From positions 1 to 38,112 of the IMG/VR virus record IMGVR_UViG_3300021962_004918: 38,112 bases of DNA; one strand, given 5' to 3'. The notes under the pieces were generated by a model, which had not been told where the DNA came from, did no database searches, and saw only the letters and a list, made by a program, of their open reading frames with translations. Source of the stretch: a virus. Below are positions 6,827 through 14,555 of the stretch, in pieces. Position 1 is the first letter of the stretch; every line of letters starts with the position of its first letter. Position numbers and translations under genes: made by a program.

Positions 6827-7591
6827 TTATTCCTTAACATATCTTTCTAAATTGCCTATGTACTCTACCATAGAATGATCAGAGAAATTATCTATCTTGC
6901 CTTTCTTTAGGCCCATCAGCATACCGCGCCAACGATCTTTGACTCTTTGCCATCCTGTCGCATTACGAACATTTCCATATGCGTTCATATAATGTTCTGT
7001 ACCGTGGTGTCTGTACCCCATAATTCTTAATGGTACACGAGTAACAATATCGTTATTGTTGACCCAGCGATGATGTGTAACTGCCAAACTATCTACATAT
7101 TTTTTCCAACCTACTCTAGGTGATCCATATGTGTATAGTTCTTCTACTGGTGGAATGCCTTCGTATAAGTGACAACGACTGGCCATAATAGTTGCCATTG
7201 CTGCACCTAAACTATGACCACAGAACCACAACTTTTGTTTTGCTGTTACCGCCTGAATATCTTCAAGCACATGTGGCCACAATTCGTCTACCTCTGCCTT
7301 AAAGCCACGATGTACACGACTAACTGTTTCTGCTACAACTGGTAGTGCCTGTAAGTCTGCTTTGATATCGTTAAATTCTGTTGGTTGTGTGCCTCTACAA
7401 GCAATGACGCAATCGTCTTTGTTTTGAAAACGATATGCCTGTGCTCCGGCAAGATTATAGAATTCAATCGCGGTAAAACCAAATTCTTTCACTTTCTTTT
7501 TAACGTCTTTAACGTCATCTGAATAAGCAATCGAAGCAAGTTTAGCGAACAATAATGATTTGTCTTTAAAAGAAAGGTCTGAAATTGCCAT
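6827..7591 (-). CDS. Class 3 lipase (alpha/beta hydrolase)
   Basis: 254 aa, close to the size of a single Lipase_3 domain. The nucleophile elbow GHSLGAA carries Ser127, Asp181 lies in NNNDIVTRVP, and His239 in SDHSM completes the triad; CRGT at 65-68 supplies the oxyanion region. No signal peptide is visible, so release would depend on lysis. Triacylglycerol or phospholipid hydrolysis is the family activity. In a phage it may act on host membrane lipid at lysis or remodel lipid during infection; the role is inference. Confidence 0.9.
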   Translation of the reverse strand: MAISDLSFKDKSLLFAKLASIAYSDDVKDVKKKVKEFGFTAIEFYNLAGAQAYRFQNKDDCVIACRGTQPTEFNDIKADLQALPVVAETVSRVHRGFKAEVDELWPHVLEDIQAVTAKQKLWFCGHSLGAAMATIMASRCHLYEGIPPVEELYTYGSPRVGWKKYVDSLAVTHHRWVNNNDIVTRVPLRIMGYRHHGTEHYMNAYGNVRNATGWQRVKDRWRGMLMGLKKGKIDNFSDHSMVEYIGNLERYVKE

Positions 7592-7635
7592 AACTAGTCT
7601 CCCAAAAATTAAGTAAACTTAAGTAAGACTATTTA

Positions 7636-7824
7636 TCATTCATCATTTTCAATTGCTTTTTCTTTTAAATGCCATAGATAATCTGAAATAAAAATGATTA
7701 AGGCCAGAGCTAGAGGTTTAACGAACAGACCGAAAATAAAAGGTATGCCACAAAATAACATAAGTGACTTTAACATATATTTCGAATAGTCATTTACACG
7801 ATCTGGCCTTATTGGTTTTATCAT
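7636..7824 (-). CDS. Small membrane protein, 62 aa
   Basis: Starts MIKPIRPDRVNDYSKYMLK. Two hydrophobic segments (about residues 20-32 and 35-50, around FCGIPFIFGLFVKPLALALI) suggest a two-pass or hairpin membrane protein. It overlaps the stop of the upstream gene and is likely co-translated with it. No family is recognised; its place next to a membrane/coiled-coil protein and a lipase could fit a lysis-related role, which is speculative. Confidence 0.75.
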   Translation of the reverse strand: MIKPIRPDRVNDYSKYMLKSLMLFCGIPFIFGLFVKPLALALIIFISDYLWHLKEKAIENDE

Positions 7825-8121
7825 TTATTTCTTCGACGACCGCGACTTTCTTTCTAATTTTTTAATTCTGTCTTCTAGTTCATCAATTTTTTTGGTGATT
7901 TTTGGATACTTCTTTCTCCAAGAATCTTCTGGTTGTTCGAGCCAAGTCCATCCAAATTTAGCAACCAGTGTGTCTAAGAACTTATCTAACTGTGCATAAG
8001 CCCATAGACCCGCTTTGGTATCTTTGAAGTATGCCAAAAACGCAGCGCCTGCTAATGAACCTAGTATAGCTGTCCAGATCCACAATGTGTCACCGAATAA
8101 TCTGTCGATCATATCCCACAT
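7825..8121 (-). CDS. Membrane-anchored coiled-coil phage protein, 98 aa
   Basis: Starts MWDMIDRLFGDTLWIWTAIL. A transmembrane helix spans about residues 12-32, and the C-terminus is a charged coiled coil (KKIDELEDRIKKLERKS). AAGGAG lies 7 nt before the ATG. It is a conserved small protein of T4-like marine phages with unknown function (recognised from memory). It lies between the oxygenase gene and another membrane gene. Confidence 0.85.
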   Translation of the reverse strand: MWDMIDRLFGDTLWIWTAILGSLAGAAFLAYFKDTKAGLWAYAQLDKFLDTLVAKFGWTWLEQPEDSWRKKYPKITKKIDELEDRIKKLERKSRSSKK

Positions 8122-8132
8122 AGGTTTACTCC

Positions 8133-8876
8133 TTAATTGTGACTATATTGAACCCATCCAGTCAATACATATTTAGTGTTACTAATCGGTGGATTACCTC
8201 GGTGTACATGCGTATAACCAGCAGGCCATACAATAAGTCTACCAGCTCTTGGAGATATTCTGCCAGGATAATAAAGAAATTCTGTCTCGCCTCCTTCATG
8301 TACATCATTTAAATATAACATAAAAACAGCACATCGATCATCATATGCTAGTCCCAGGTCTTCAGTATGCCAAACATGATATCCTTGACCAATGTGTGTT
8401 CTTTGATATTTTAAGTGTCGAATGGTTACTCCTGTTTCTGTCAAAATAGGATAACGAGCCGTGTAATCTTGCCAAACATAATTAAAAAATTGATCTAAAA
8501 AGAAATTAGCAGTACTAAAGGTTCTTCCCATATCTATTTCAAGAGGCGGTGCCATATCTCCTTCGCCAGTATCATTACGCATACGATCATCTATATTTTG
8601 CTGAAGTAAATTTTCTTGAAACATATTAAAATCGTCTTTCAAGTGTTTTGAAACACCGTCGTGTTGCTGACGATTCATACCAAGTCCGTGTCTTTCATAT
8701 TCATCAAATTCTGTAATAGTTCTCCTGCAATCTTCAATCGACATAAAATCATCATATATTCCTATAAAATGATCCATTAAAGCAAGATTGTCTTTTTTAC
8801 CCATTACAGTAAGATTTAAATTTTGTTCATCAAAAACAAGTTCTTTAACTTCTGATATTGTATAATCTTCTTCCAT
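8133..8876 (-). CDS. 2OG-Fe(II) oxygenase, prolyl 4-hydroxylase type
   Basis: 247 aa. The C-terminal double-stranded beta-helix domain (about 145-245) has the iron ligands His170 and Glu172/Asp173 in WHTED and the distal His in THVHRG (223 or 225), with Lys235 in NTKYVLTGW for 2-oxoglutarate. YLNDVHEGGETEF is a signature strand of the family. It would hydroxylate a protein or peptide substrate using O2 and 2-oxoglutarate. Such enzymes are very common in marine T4-like phages, where their substrates are unknown. A GGGAAG site precedes the ATG. Confidence 0.93.
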   Translation of the reverse strand: MEEDYTISEVKELVFDEQNLNLTVMGKKDNLALMDHFIGIYDDFMSIEDCRRTITEFDEYERHGLGMNRQQHDGVSKHLKDDFNMFQENLLQQNIDDRMRNDTGEGDMAPPLEIDMGRTFSTANFFLDQFFNYVWQDYTARYPILTETGVTIRHLKYQRTHIGQGYHVWHTEDLGLAYDDRCAVFMLYLNDVHEGGETEFLYYPGRISPRAGRLIVWPAGYTHVHRGNPPISNTKYVLTGWVQYSHN

Positions 8877-9080
8877 TTATTTCTTCCCAATAGATCGCCG
8901 TTTTTGTTTTTGCAATAATCTCTTAGCACGAAGACGCTCTTTAGCATCCTTCTGCTCTTTATATATCTGTGTTTTGGCTATCACTTTTGTTTCTCTACGG
9001 CGACTTCTTGCTGTCTTGTCTCTCATCATACGATCAGCAAGTGATTCTTTTTCAAATAAAGGTAAAGATTCTTCTAACAA
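8877..9080 (-). CDS. Small basic protein, 67 aa, TTG start
   Basis: AAAGGAG lies 7 nt before a TTG at 9080, a better site than any later ATG. The protein is strongly basic (RSRRRETKVIAK, KERLRAKRLLQKQKRRS) and probably helical, possibly nucleic-acid binding. It overlaps the stop of the upstream gene and abuts the oxygenase gene. No family is recognised. Confidence 0.65.
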   Translation of the reverse strand: MLEESLPLFEKESLADRMMRDKTARSRRRETKVIAKTQIYKEQKDAKERLRAKRLLQKQKRRSIGKK

Positions 9081-9250
9081 GTTACATCTCCTTTATGTTC
9101 TACAACATGCCATCTTTTATGGCCACGACGATATTCTTCTGCTGCTTCTTCAGTATCAAATGTAAGAAGTTCACCATCTTTTTTTAGATAGTCTTTATCA
9201 TAAAAGATACCTTCTTTTTCACCAATAAGATACATTATTTTATATTTCAT
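9074..9250 (-). CDS. Small phage protein, 58 aa
   Basis: Starts MKYKIMYLIGEKEGIFYD at 9250, with AAGGGTG about 8 nt upstream; an earlier GTG in frame overlaps the previous gene. It contains an EEAAEEYRRGHKRW segment typical of small phage proteins of unknown role. No domain is recognised. Confidence 0.65.
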   Translation of the reverse strand: MKYKIMYLIGEKEGIFYDKDYLKKDGELLTFDTEEAAEEYRRGHKRWHVVEHKGDVTC

Positions 9251-9252
9251 TG

Positions 9253-9477
9253 TCAACACCCTTGATGTAGTATTTGAGCATCCCTATAAGCTTGCCAGTA
9301 AGCTTGCATATACTCTTCTTTTGCTATTTCTGCAAGTCTCATCTTACTACATTCAACCCACCTTCTAATGGTGGCGTTATTTCTATATTCTGGAGTTAAA
9401 TCAAACCTGCCAACGACATATTCACAGGTTTCTTTTCTTTGTCCATGTGGTGATAGATATTTTTCCCATTCCGCCAT
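9253..9477 (-). CDS. Small phage protein, 74 aa
   Basis: Starts MAEWEKYLSPHGQRKETCEY with AAGGAAA upstream of the ATG. It is mostly helical, with a Trp/Tyr/Ala-rich C-terminus (YMQAYWQAYRDAQ). No family is recognised. It is part of a tightly packed run of small genes with 2-20 nt gaps or overlaps. Confidence 0.7.
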   Translation of the reverse strand: MAEWEKYLSPHGQRKETCEYVVGRFDLTPEYRNNATIRRWVECSKMRLAEIAKEEYMQAYWQAYRDAQILHQGC

Positions 9478-9491
9478 TGTTGATTTCCTTT

Positions 9492-9584
9492 TCAGTTTAA
9501 GGAATTGAGTGCATCAGCAAACTCCATTCCTGCAAGAAATGCGGCCGCCATTAAAGAAAATATTACAATTGTAAGTTTCATCAT
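9492..9584 (-). CDS. Very small membrane peptide, 30 aa
   Basis: Read from the minus strand: MMKLTIVIFSLMAAAFLAG, then a short polar tail ending NSLN. A single hydrophobic helix or signal sequence makes up most of it. Its ATGs at 9584/9581 overlap the upstream stop in the string ATGAGGCGATGATG, with GAGGCG serving as ribosome site, so translation is probably coupled. The open frame, site and overlap support it, but it is short. Confidence 0.55.
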   Translation of the reverse strand: MMKLTIVIFSLMAAAFLAGMEFADALNSLN

Positions 9585-9828
9585 CGCCTCATTTCTGAAT
9601 ATGTAGTCTTATCATGAATAACTATTTCACTATCAGTTTCAATCCAAAGTTTAGCGCCACATTTTCTTGGCTTGTCTGGACTATAAACCATCTTGCTAGG
9701 CCCAAGAATATCTACAGCACTGCCATACCAAGTTTGACCATTTTCTTCTACACGACACACAGGCAACGTTCTACCATGTTTGTCATTAGATTGTTTCAGA
9801 TTTTTATTAATATGGATAATGGTCTTCG

Positions 9829-9832
<4 letters not shown>
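9581..9832 (-). CDS. Conserved small phage protein, 83 aa
   Basis: Starts MTKTIIHINKNLKQSNDK. The pattern LPVCRVEENGQTWYG...ILGPSKMVY...CGAKLWIET is a conserved unnamed family of T4-like marine phages (from memory) and looks like a small beta-rich fold. Its start overlaps the end of the gene containing tRNA-Pro through the same ATGAGGCGATGA junction that occurs at its own end. Confidence 0.8.
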
Positions 9833-10212
<380 letters not shown>

Positions 10213-10315
10213 TAATCCACTCCCATATTGTACCGATATCAAGATTATCGACGGCTTCAGAGAATCTAGGATCTCTTAACCATCTTTCGTATTCTAAATC
10301 AACAATCTTCATTTG

Positions 10316-10525
10316 TCAAGAAGGATTTTTCATCATTTCTTCGAATGCTCGAAAAAAACTAGAAGGATCGATTTCTTTGCGTTTGTCTCTATAGACGCAA
10401 AATGCCTGTACTTGTGGTTGTTTCAACATACTTTCTCGTGCAACCATACAAGAGTCCATTGTGTCATAGGTAGCTTGACTTAAAAGATTGCTACCTAGAT
10501 ATGTGATTAAAATAATAGTTTTCAT
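10316..10525 (-). CDS. Small phage protein with N-terminal hydrophobic segment, 69 aa
   Basis: Starts MKTIILITYLGSNLLSQAT, a likely signal peptide or anchor, followed by two cysteines (in DSCMVAR and AFCVYRD) that could form a disulfide outside the cytoplasm. AGGATGG lies before the ATG. Its leader is the tandem structured repeat at 10542-10644. No family is recognised. Confidence 0.7.
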   Translation of the reverse strand: MKTIILITYLGSNLLSQATYDTMDSCMVARESMLKQPQVQAFCVYRDKRKEIDPSSFFRAFEEMMKNPS

Positions 10526-10541
10526 TGAACCATCCTATGGG

Positions 10542-10592
10542 AAAGATATTCAGTGGCACTATGCCCTAGATCGTTATGGTCGCCAGTTATCT
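10542..10592 (-). repeat. Tandem structured repeat, copy 2 (near gene)
   Basis: A 51-nt unit on the minus strand beginning AGATAACTGG and ending ACTGAATATCT. The ends can pair (AGATA with TATCT), and the conserved core holds a GGCA-UAG-UGCC hairpin. It is about 17 nt before the ATG at 10525. Confidence 0.75.
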
Positions 10593-10594
10593 TA

Positions 10595-10644
10595 AAAGAT
10601 ATTCAGTGGCAGTATGCCCTAGACCATTTAATCTCCAGTTATCT
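10595..10644 (-). repeat. Tandem structured repeat, copy 1
   Basis: A second copy in the same orientation, separated by 2 nt. The core TCTAGGGCATA.TGCCACTG and both ends are conserved, while the segment after ACTGG differs in sequence and length by one base. The two copies fill the gap between the genes at 10655 and 10525, so they are leader or intercistronic RNA. Confidence 0.75.
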
Positions 10645-10654
10645 CGCCTCAAAA

Positions 10655-10876
10655 TTACTTAGAAGCGCGGATTAGGCGTTGAACATCGGCGTCTTTGTAG
10701 TCGCCAGTAGAAGCCCAATTACGAAACGCTGAACATTCGGTGTAGTTGGCAGCGCAAGTAGCTGCAAGAGGACAACCATCACAAGGAATGTCACGCTTGT
10801 TTTCAGGGGTCATTGTGTCGACCTCAACAGAAGCACGTTTGTATTCAAAACCTGTGAATTGGTATTCGGTATTCAT
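10655..10876 (-). CDS. Small cysteine-rich phage protein, 73 aa
   Basis: Starts MNTEYQFTGFEYKRASVEVD at 10876; an in-frame ATG at 10900 would add MKERKRIE. The segment CDGCPLAATCAANYTEC has four cysteines in a CxxC...C...C arrangement that could bind zinc or an iron-sulfur cluster. The start lacks a Shine-Dalgarno but shares GCGAATCGAAATGAA with the gene at 5233. It is behind a strong promoter and probably early. The function is unknown. Confidence 0.75.
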   Translation of the reverse strand: MNTEYQFTGFEYKRASVEVDTMTPENKRDIPCDGCPLAATCAANYTECSAFRNWASTGDYKDADVQRLIRASK

Positions 10877-10913
10877 TTCGATTCGCTTTCTTTCTTTCAT
10901 CAATTTATGGTGC

Positions 10914-10942
10914 ATCCTAACAAAAAAAGGACCATAAGTCAA
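10914..10942 (-). promoter_or_regulatory. Sigma70-type promoter
   Basis: Minus strand -35 TTGACT, 17-bp spacer, -10 TAGGAT, 38 nt before the ATG at 10876. The region from here to 11029 is AT-rich and holds no gene. Confidence 0.85.
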
Positions 10943-11029
10943 CAAAAAACGGCATTTATTTTAAAAATAAAATCCAACGAAATCAAAGATTTATAAATTT
11001 TTTTCAAAAAACATGCTTTTGTGGCATTT

Positions 11030-11347
11030 TTACAACACCTTATCAGGCTCTTTTCCGTTGGTTTTTCCAATGGAAATGATGCAGGCCAACCCATTTGCGA
11101 AGAATTCCACTACGGAAAACGAATCGGGTCCTTCGAAAACGGTGACGGCTATTGTATTATCTTCTGACAAACCTATTACATCTTTTTGCGATTCGCCAAA
11201 TGTTTCTTCCAATTCTTTGATTACAAAATCAGCATTAGAACACATAATCGGTTTCATTGTATCTACAAATTCTGGTGGACCGTGATCGGCCTGTGCAATA
11301 CATGGTAAAATCGCTAAAATAAAGGTTACCATTAAGATTCTGTGCAA
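11030..11347 (-). CDS. Secreted/periplasmic small protein, 105 aa, TTG start
   Basis: GAGGAG lies 8 nt before a TTG at 11347, so the start is taken there; an ATG at 11332 lacks a site. The N-terminus HRILMVTFILAILPCIAQA is a signal peptide with a likely cleavage after AQA. The mature part has two cysteines. No catalytic motif is seen. It overlaps the 3' end of the exonuclease gene by 16 nt. Confidence 0.8.
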   Translation of the reverse strand: MHRILMVTFILAILPCIAQADHGPPEFVDTMKPIMCSNADFVIKELEETFGESQKDVIGLSEDNTIAVTVFEGPDSFSVVEFFANGLACIISIGKTNGKEPDKVL

Positions 11348-12015
11348 TTTTTTAACTCCTCATATCTTTTTCGTATTTCGATGAAGTTATGGATATGATC
11401 ATCCCGTTTTTCAACGAAAACTTGTGGTTCTGACCCATCGACGGAAATTATGACCACTATTTGAGATACTGGAATTGTTGTCAGTTCTTCGTACATAACC
11501 GCATACGCGGATGTTTGCATAAAGTAATTTGAAATCCACTCTTTTCGTTTCATCTTTCTAGATGTTTTAAAATCTATAACAGATAATTTACCGTCAAATT
11601 CTGCCAAGCAATCTACTCTACCAGCTGTTTTCAAGTAGTTTGAGTATAGAGGTTCTTCTTGACAGTGTATATTATTTATGTGGGAGTCTAAAATATTTTG
11701 AATACATTTAAAGGAAAATATGTTAGTAGGCATCTGACCCTTTGCATAATCAGGATCATTGTTAAGATATCTTTCACAGATAAGATGTACAGACTCACCA
11801 CGATTCGAAGCTTGTACTAAAATCTTATTTGCTTCTTCTTCGCCTATTCTTTCTCGCCACTGTTTAATACCTTCTTCTTTGTCCGAATCGGCAGATAAAA
11901 CAGTAGTGACGGAAGGATACCATTCCCCTTTAGGAGATTGATAAAACCTTCCGCCATCTGCATATTTAACTGGCAAGTCTTTAAAGATTGCCTTTGGTGT
12001 ATGATTAAAGATCAA
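11332..12015 (-). CDS. PD-(D/E)XK exonuclease (Cas4/RecB-like)
   Basis: 227 aa. The motifs are RGESVH (His77), GRVDCLAEF (Asp135), VIDFKTS (Asp148, Lys150) and a downstream QTSAYA, the order found in phage RecB/Cas4-type single-domain exonucleases. There is no cysteine cluster for an iron-sulfur site, so it is not a true Cas4. The start appears to be TTG at 12015, overlapping the stop of phoH (TTGA). It probably degrades DNA ends in recombination or host-DNA breakdown. Confidence 0.88.
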   Translation of the reverse strand: MIFNHTPKAIFKDLPVKYADGGRFYQSPKGEWYPSVTTVLSADSDKEEGIKQWRERIGEEEANKILVQASNRGESVHLICERYLNNDPDYAKGQMPTNIFSFKCIQNILDSHINNIHCQEEPLYSNYLKTAGRVDCLAEFDGKLSVIDFKTSRKMKRKEWISNYFMQTSAYAVMYEELTTIPVSQIVVIISVDGSEPQVFVEKRDDHIHNFIEIRKRYEELKNCTES

Positions 12016-12767
12016 AAGTCCATTCCAAGTTTGTGTCGTTCAATAATATAAGATTTAACAATTTGACTTCTTACAATGTCATCTTGTGTGAAGTCGATAA
12101 AGTCAAACTCTTTCATATTTTCTATGATTCGCATAAAATCACGCAAACCACTATACTCTTTTTTTCGTTCACTTGTCAAGTCATCCTGGTTAATATCACC
12201 AGAAAAGACTATCTTACAGTTCTCGCCAATGCGTGTCATGATACTGTGTAATTCCATAGAATTCATGTTCTGCATTTCATCTACGATTACAATACAATCA
12301 TCTAAAGTAATACCTCGAATAAAAGATGTAGAAATAAACTCTAATATGTTTTTTGTTTTTAAAACATCATAGGCATCACCACGACCATACAACTTATTAC
12401 ATATGTCATAATATGGTGTTTCGTATATCTTTGTCTTTTCTTTTGCATTACCTGGTAGAAATCCCATATCTCTTGAAGGAACTACCGATCTTACGATGTA
12501 TACTTTTTTATATAAATTTACTTTTTGAATCAAGTCTAATGCGAGATATAAAGCTATAAATGTTTTTCCTGTGCCAGCAAATCCGTGGAGAAACAAATTA
12601 TATCCTTCATCGAAGGATTCAAAAGCATCAATTTGTGCTTGTGTTAAAGGTTGTATTTTTTTTAATTTAAAATTGTTTGACTGTATGTTACCCGATTTGT
12701 CTATTACCCTTTCTTGGCGAAGTATTCTTTTTTGTTTTTTTGTTAGTCGTTCGGGGCTGGCAAGCAT
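12012..12767 (-). CDS. phoH: PhoH-like P-loop ATPase
   Basis: 251 aa. Walker A GFAGTGKT (62-69) and a Walker B region IVIVDEMQN are in the PhoH arrangement, with the QxxD-type motifs after them. AGGAG precedes the ATG. PhoH is one of the commonest accessory genes of marine phages; its role in infection, possibly RNA-related, is unsettled. Here it is coupled to an exonuclease gene by a 4-nt overlap. Confidence 0.93.
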   Translation of the reverse strand: MLASPERLTKKQKRILRQERVIDKSGNIQSNNFKLKKIQPLTQAQIDAFESFDEGYNLFLHGFAGTGKTFIALYLALDLIQKVNLYKKVYIVRSVVPSRDMGFLPGNAKEKTKIYETPYYDICNKLYGRGDAYDVLKTKNILEFISTSFIRGITLDDCIVIVDEMQNMNSMELHSIMTRIGENCKIVFSGDINQDDLTSERKKEYSGLRDFMRIIENMKEFDFIDFTQDDIVRSQIVKSYIIERHKLGMDF

Positions 12768-12775
12768 GTTGTCTC

Positions 12776-13015
12776 CTATTTCGTTTCTATAGTGGACCCC
12801 CTGTTTGCTTTCTTGATGCCATTTAAAACATCATTAAATCCATTATCAATTCTACCAGTCACAGAGCCGACACCAGAAACAATCATGGGAGCAGAAGGAA
12901 TTATACGAAGTTGTCCCTTCTTCTCTAGTTGTTTAACTTCTTCGTATTTCATAAGAACATCTGAAACGGTACCTTTGTTTTTACCTTTCAGATATTCAAC
13001 CGTGTAAGTTGGCAT
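12776..13015 (-). CDS. FmdB-like small phage protein lacking zinc cysteines, 79 aa
   Basis: Starts MPTYTVEYLKGKNKG. It resembles the phage family that begins MPTYEF and ends with a GFxDVLxxIKK segment plus a basic tail; here GFNDVLNGIKKAN is present and SAPMIVSGVG precedes it. The cysteine pairs of FmdB-type zinc ribbons are absent. The function is unknown. It sits between phoH and a small basic gene, in one long operon. Confidence 0.75.
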   Translation of the reverse strand: MPTYTVEYLKGKNKGTVSDVLMKYEEVKQLEKKGQLRIIPSAPMIVSGVGSVTGRIDNGFNDVLNGIKKANRGSTIETK

Positions 13016-13017
13016 GA

Positions 13018-13194
13018 TTAATGACTATCTCTTTCTTGAATTTGTTCATACATAGCGCGCTGTTTAGTTTCACGCTTCTGTTGAATCTGTTCATCTTTAT
13101 TATATTTTCTATACTTTTTCTTCCTACGACTATTTTTGTCGTTGTACCCACCGTCGTCCCAGTAATTCTTTTCCTGGCGATATGTCTTGCCCAT
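13018..13194 (-). CDS. Small highly charged basic protein, 58 aa
   Basis: Starts MGKTYRQEKNYWDDGGYNDK and continues with a very basic NSRRKKKYRKYNKDEQ stretch; the rest is charged helix. The sequence fits a small conserved phage protein type of unknown function. It abuts both neighbours within 2-3 nt, which supports it as a real gene in the operon. Confidence 0.7.
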   Translation of the reverse strand: MGKTYRQEKNYWDDGGYNDKNSRRKKKYRKYNKDEQIQQKRETKQRAMYEQIQERDSH

Positions 13195-13196
13195 GG

Positions 13197-13631
13197 CTAA
13201 ACACTTTTCTCCTGTTTTTTGATTGTAATAAGATTAGGAAAGGCTTCGTTAATCGTATCTGCTGTAAGACCTTTAATTTTCTTCTTGTCTTTCATATCAA
13301 TAAGAAGTAGTGCATCGTCTTTATTGACAAGTTCTAAAAGTTCAATAAACAATTGTTCACGCTTCATAGGAAGAACAGGAGTACCCATGCCTTCATAGAA
13401 GTACGGAATGCGCTTTGTGTTGGTGTAAAGCATACCATGATCGTCTACTTGAGAAGATGGTGTGTAAGGAGGACTGCCTTCTGGTAATAGACATTTAAGA
13501 GTTGGATCATACATTGCCTTTAAAACAGTCTTAAGTGCTCGTACATCGTGTTTCTTTAACCAAGATACCTTTTCGGACTTGGATTTCATTTTGGAAGCTT
13601 TGTTTAAAACTTCTGATATTGAAAGTTCCAT
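13197..13631 (-). CDS. DUF6433-like conserved phage protein
   Basis: 144 aa, starting MELSISEVLNKASKM. The sequence LKTVLKAMYDPTLKCLLPEG and the later MKREQLFIELLELVNKDDA match a family conserved through T4-like phages (DUF6433, recognised from memory), in which this helical protein lies close to the RNase H gene. Function unknown. It lies 2 nt after the RNase H stop and shares its promoter. Confidence 0.8.
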   Translation of the reverse strand: MELSISEVLNKASKMKSKSEKVSWLKKHDVRALKTVLKAMYDPTLKCLLPEGSPPYTPSSQVDDHGMLYTNTKRIPYFYEGMGTPVLPMKREQLFIELLELVNKDDALLLIDMKDKKKIKGLTADTINEAFPNLITIKKQEKSV

Positions 13632-13633
13632 GA

Positions 13634-14494
13634 TTAAAATTCACCTATATTTTCTAACAGATTTTTCAGTTTGTTGTTCATAAAGAAGTTCATTAGATTG
13701 GATCTGCTGATCTTCTTTTCTTCGTTATATTTATCAATAACCTGTTCTTTGATTTTAACAGGAATTTTTGATAAATCAATCAACGCTTCGTTTCTTGTGT
13801 ATCCGCGAATCGTTTCAGGATCGACCGATCCATTCTTCATGAATTCATCGATTCTTTTTTGCGTCAAAGGTTTTTGTCGTTTTGACATAACAAAAACATC
13901 ATCAGCACTTAACATATTAGGCACACCGTCGCCGATATCTCCTTTCATAATATGAACCTTGAGATAGTCCGAAGGATTGTCATGACGTATCCACTTCTTA
14001 CGAATAGGATCAAACTGACTTACATTTGCGTAGGTGTGTAATTGAATATAGTCTTTATCAGCTGATAGAATTAAAATCTTATCATCAGGATCATCAGATG
14101 TTAACATCTTACCTTCGATATGACAAATCGTGCCGATGATATCATCAGCCTCTGCTGTATCAATCTGAATTACTTTGTAGGGAAAGAATTCTTTTAGTTC
14201 GTCACGAATCTTGTTTAGTACTCGGAATATTTCATTCCAATCAAGTTCTGACTTTTCACGATTCTTCTTACGACTGGCTTTATAATAAGGAAATACTTCC
14301 TTGCGCCAGTAGTTCTTATCATCACAACAAATAACAAGCTCACCAAAATCTTTTTTAAACTTGTTTCTATAGTTTCGAATCGAGTTTAGAACCATATGAC
14401 GAATTAGATTCTCGTCTAATTCGATGTTGTGATGGTTACCAATCTGAGCCATCAAATTGGATATCATCACTTGGTTTAAATCAATAAGTATCAT
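13634..14494 (-). CDS. rnh: T4-type RNase H (5'-3' flap nuclease)
   Basis: 286 aa, close to T4 RNase H (305 aa). The FEN/PIN-type acidic residues are in place: Asp5 in MILIDLNQ, the CCDDKN pair, EADDIIGT, LSADKDYIQL and KGDIGDGVPN. In T4 it removes RNA primers and trims Okazaki fragments behind gp45. The N-terminus is unusually short, beginning directly at the first strand. It has its own strong sigma70-type promoter and no clear ribosome site. Confidence 0.93.
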   Translation of the reverse strand: MILIDLNQVMISNLMAQIGNHHNIELDENLIRHMVLNSIRNYRNKFKKDFGELVICCDDKNYWRKEVFPYYKASRKKNREKSELDWNEIFRVLNKIRDELKEFFPYKVIQIDTAEADDIIGTICHIEGKMLTSDDPDDKILILSADKDYIQLHTYANVSQFDPIRKKWIRHDNPSDYLKVHIMKGDIGDGVPNMLSADDVFVMSKRQKPLTQKRIDEFMKNGSVDPETIRGYTRNEALIDLSKIPVKIKEQVIDKYNEEKKISRSNLMNFFMNNKLKNLLENIGEF

Positions 14495-14526
14495 TGCATT
14501 ACTTTCATAATCATTTTATTTTTTAT

Positions 14527-14555
14527 ACCATAACACATTTGTGGATAATTGTCAA
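14527..14555 (-). promoter_or_regulatory. Sigma70-type promoter
   Basis: Minus strand -35 TTGACA, 17-bp spacer, -10 TATGGT, in the gap before the RNase H gene. It starts the unit that runs through phoH and the exonuclease. Confidence 0.88.

Noticed and set aside
7620-7634. GATAAATA as a late promoter for the lipase gene
   Set aside because: One base off the TATAAATA consensus and next to the end of another gene; support too weak to annotate.
11332-12015. Cas4 identity for the PD-(D/E)XK exonuclease
   Set aside because: No iron-sulfur cysteine cluster and no other cas genes; a phage-type exonuclease fits better.
14084-14101. Two CTGATGA strings on the minus strand, as possible hammerhead cores
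   Set aside because: They lie in the RNase H gene and lack the GAAA, stem II and cleavage triplet at the right distance.
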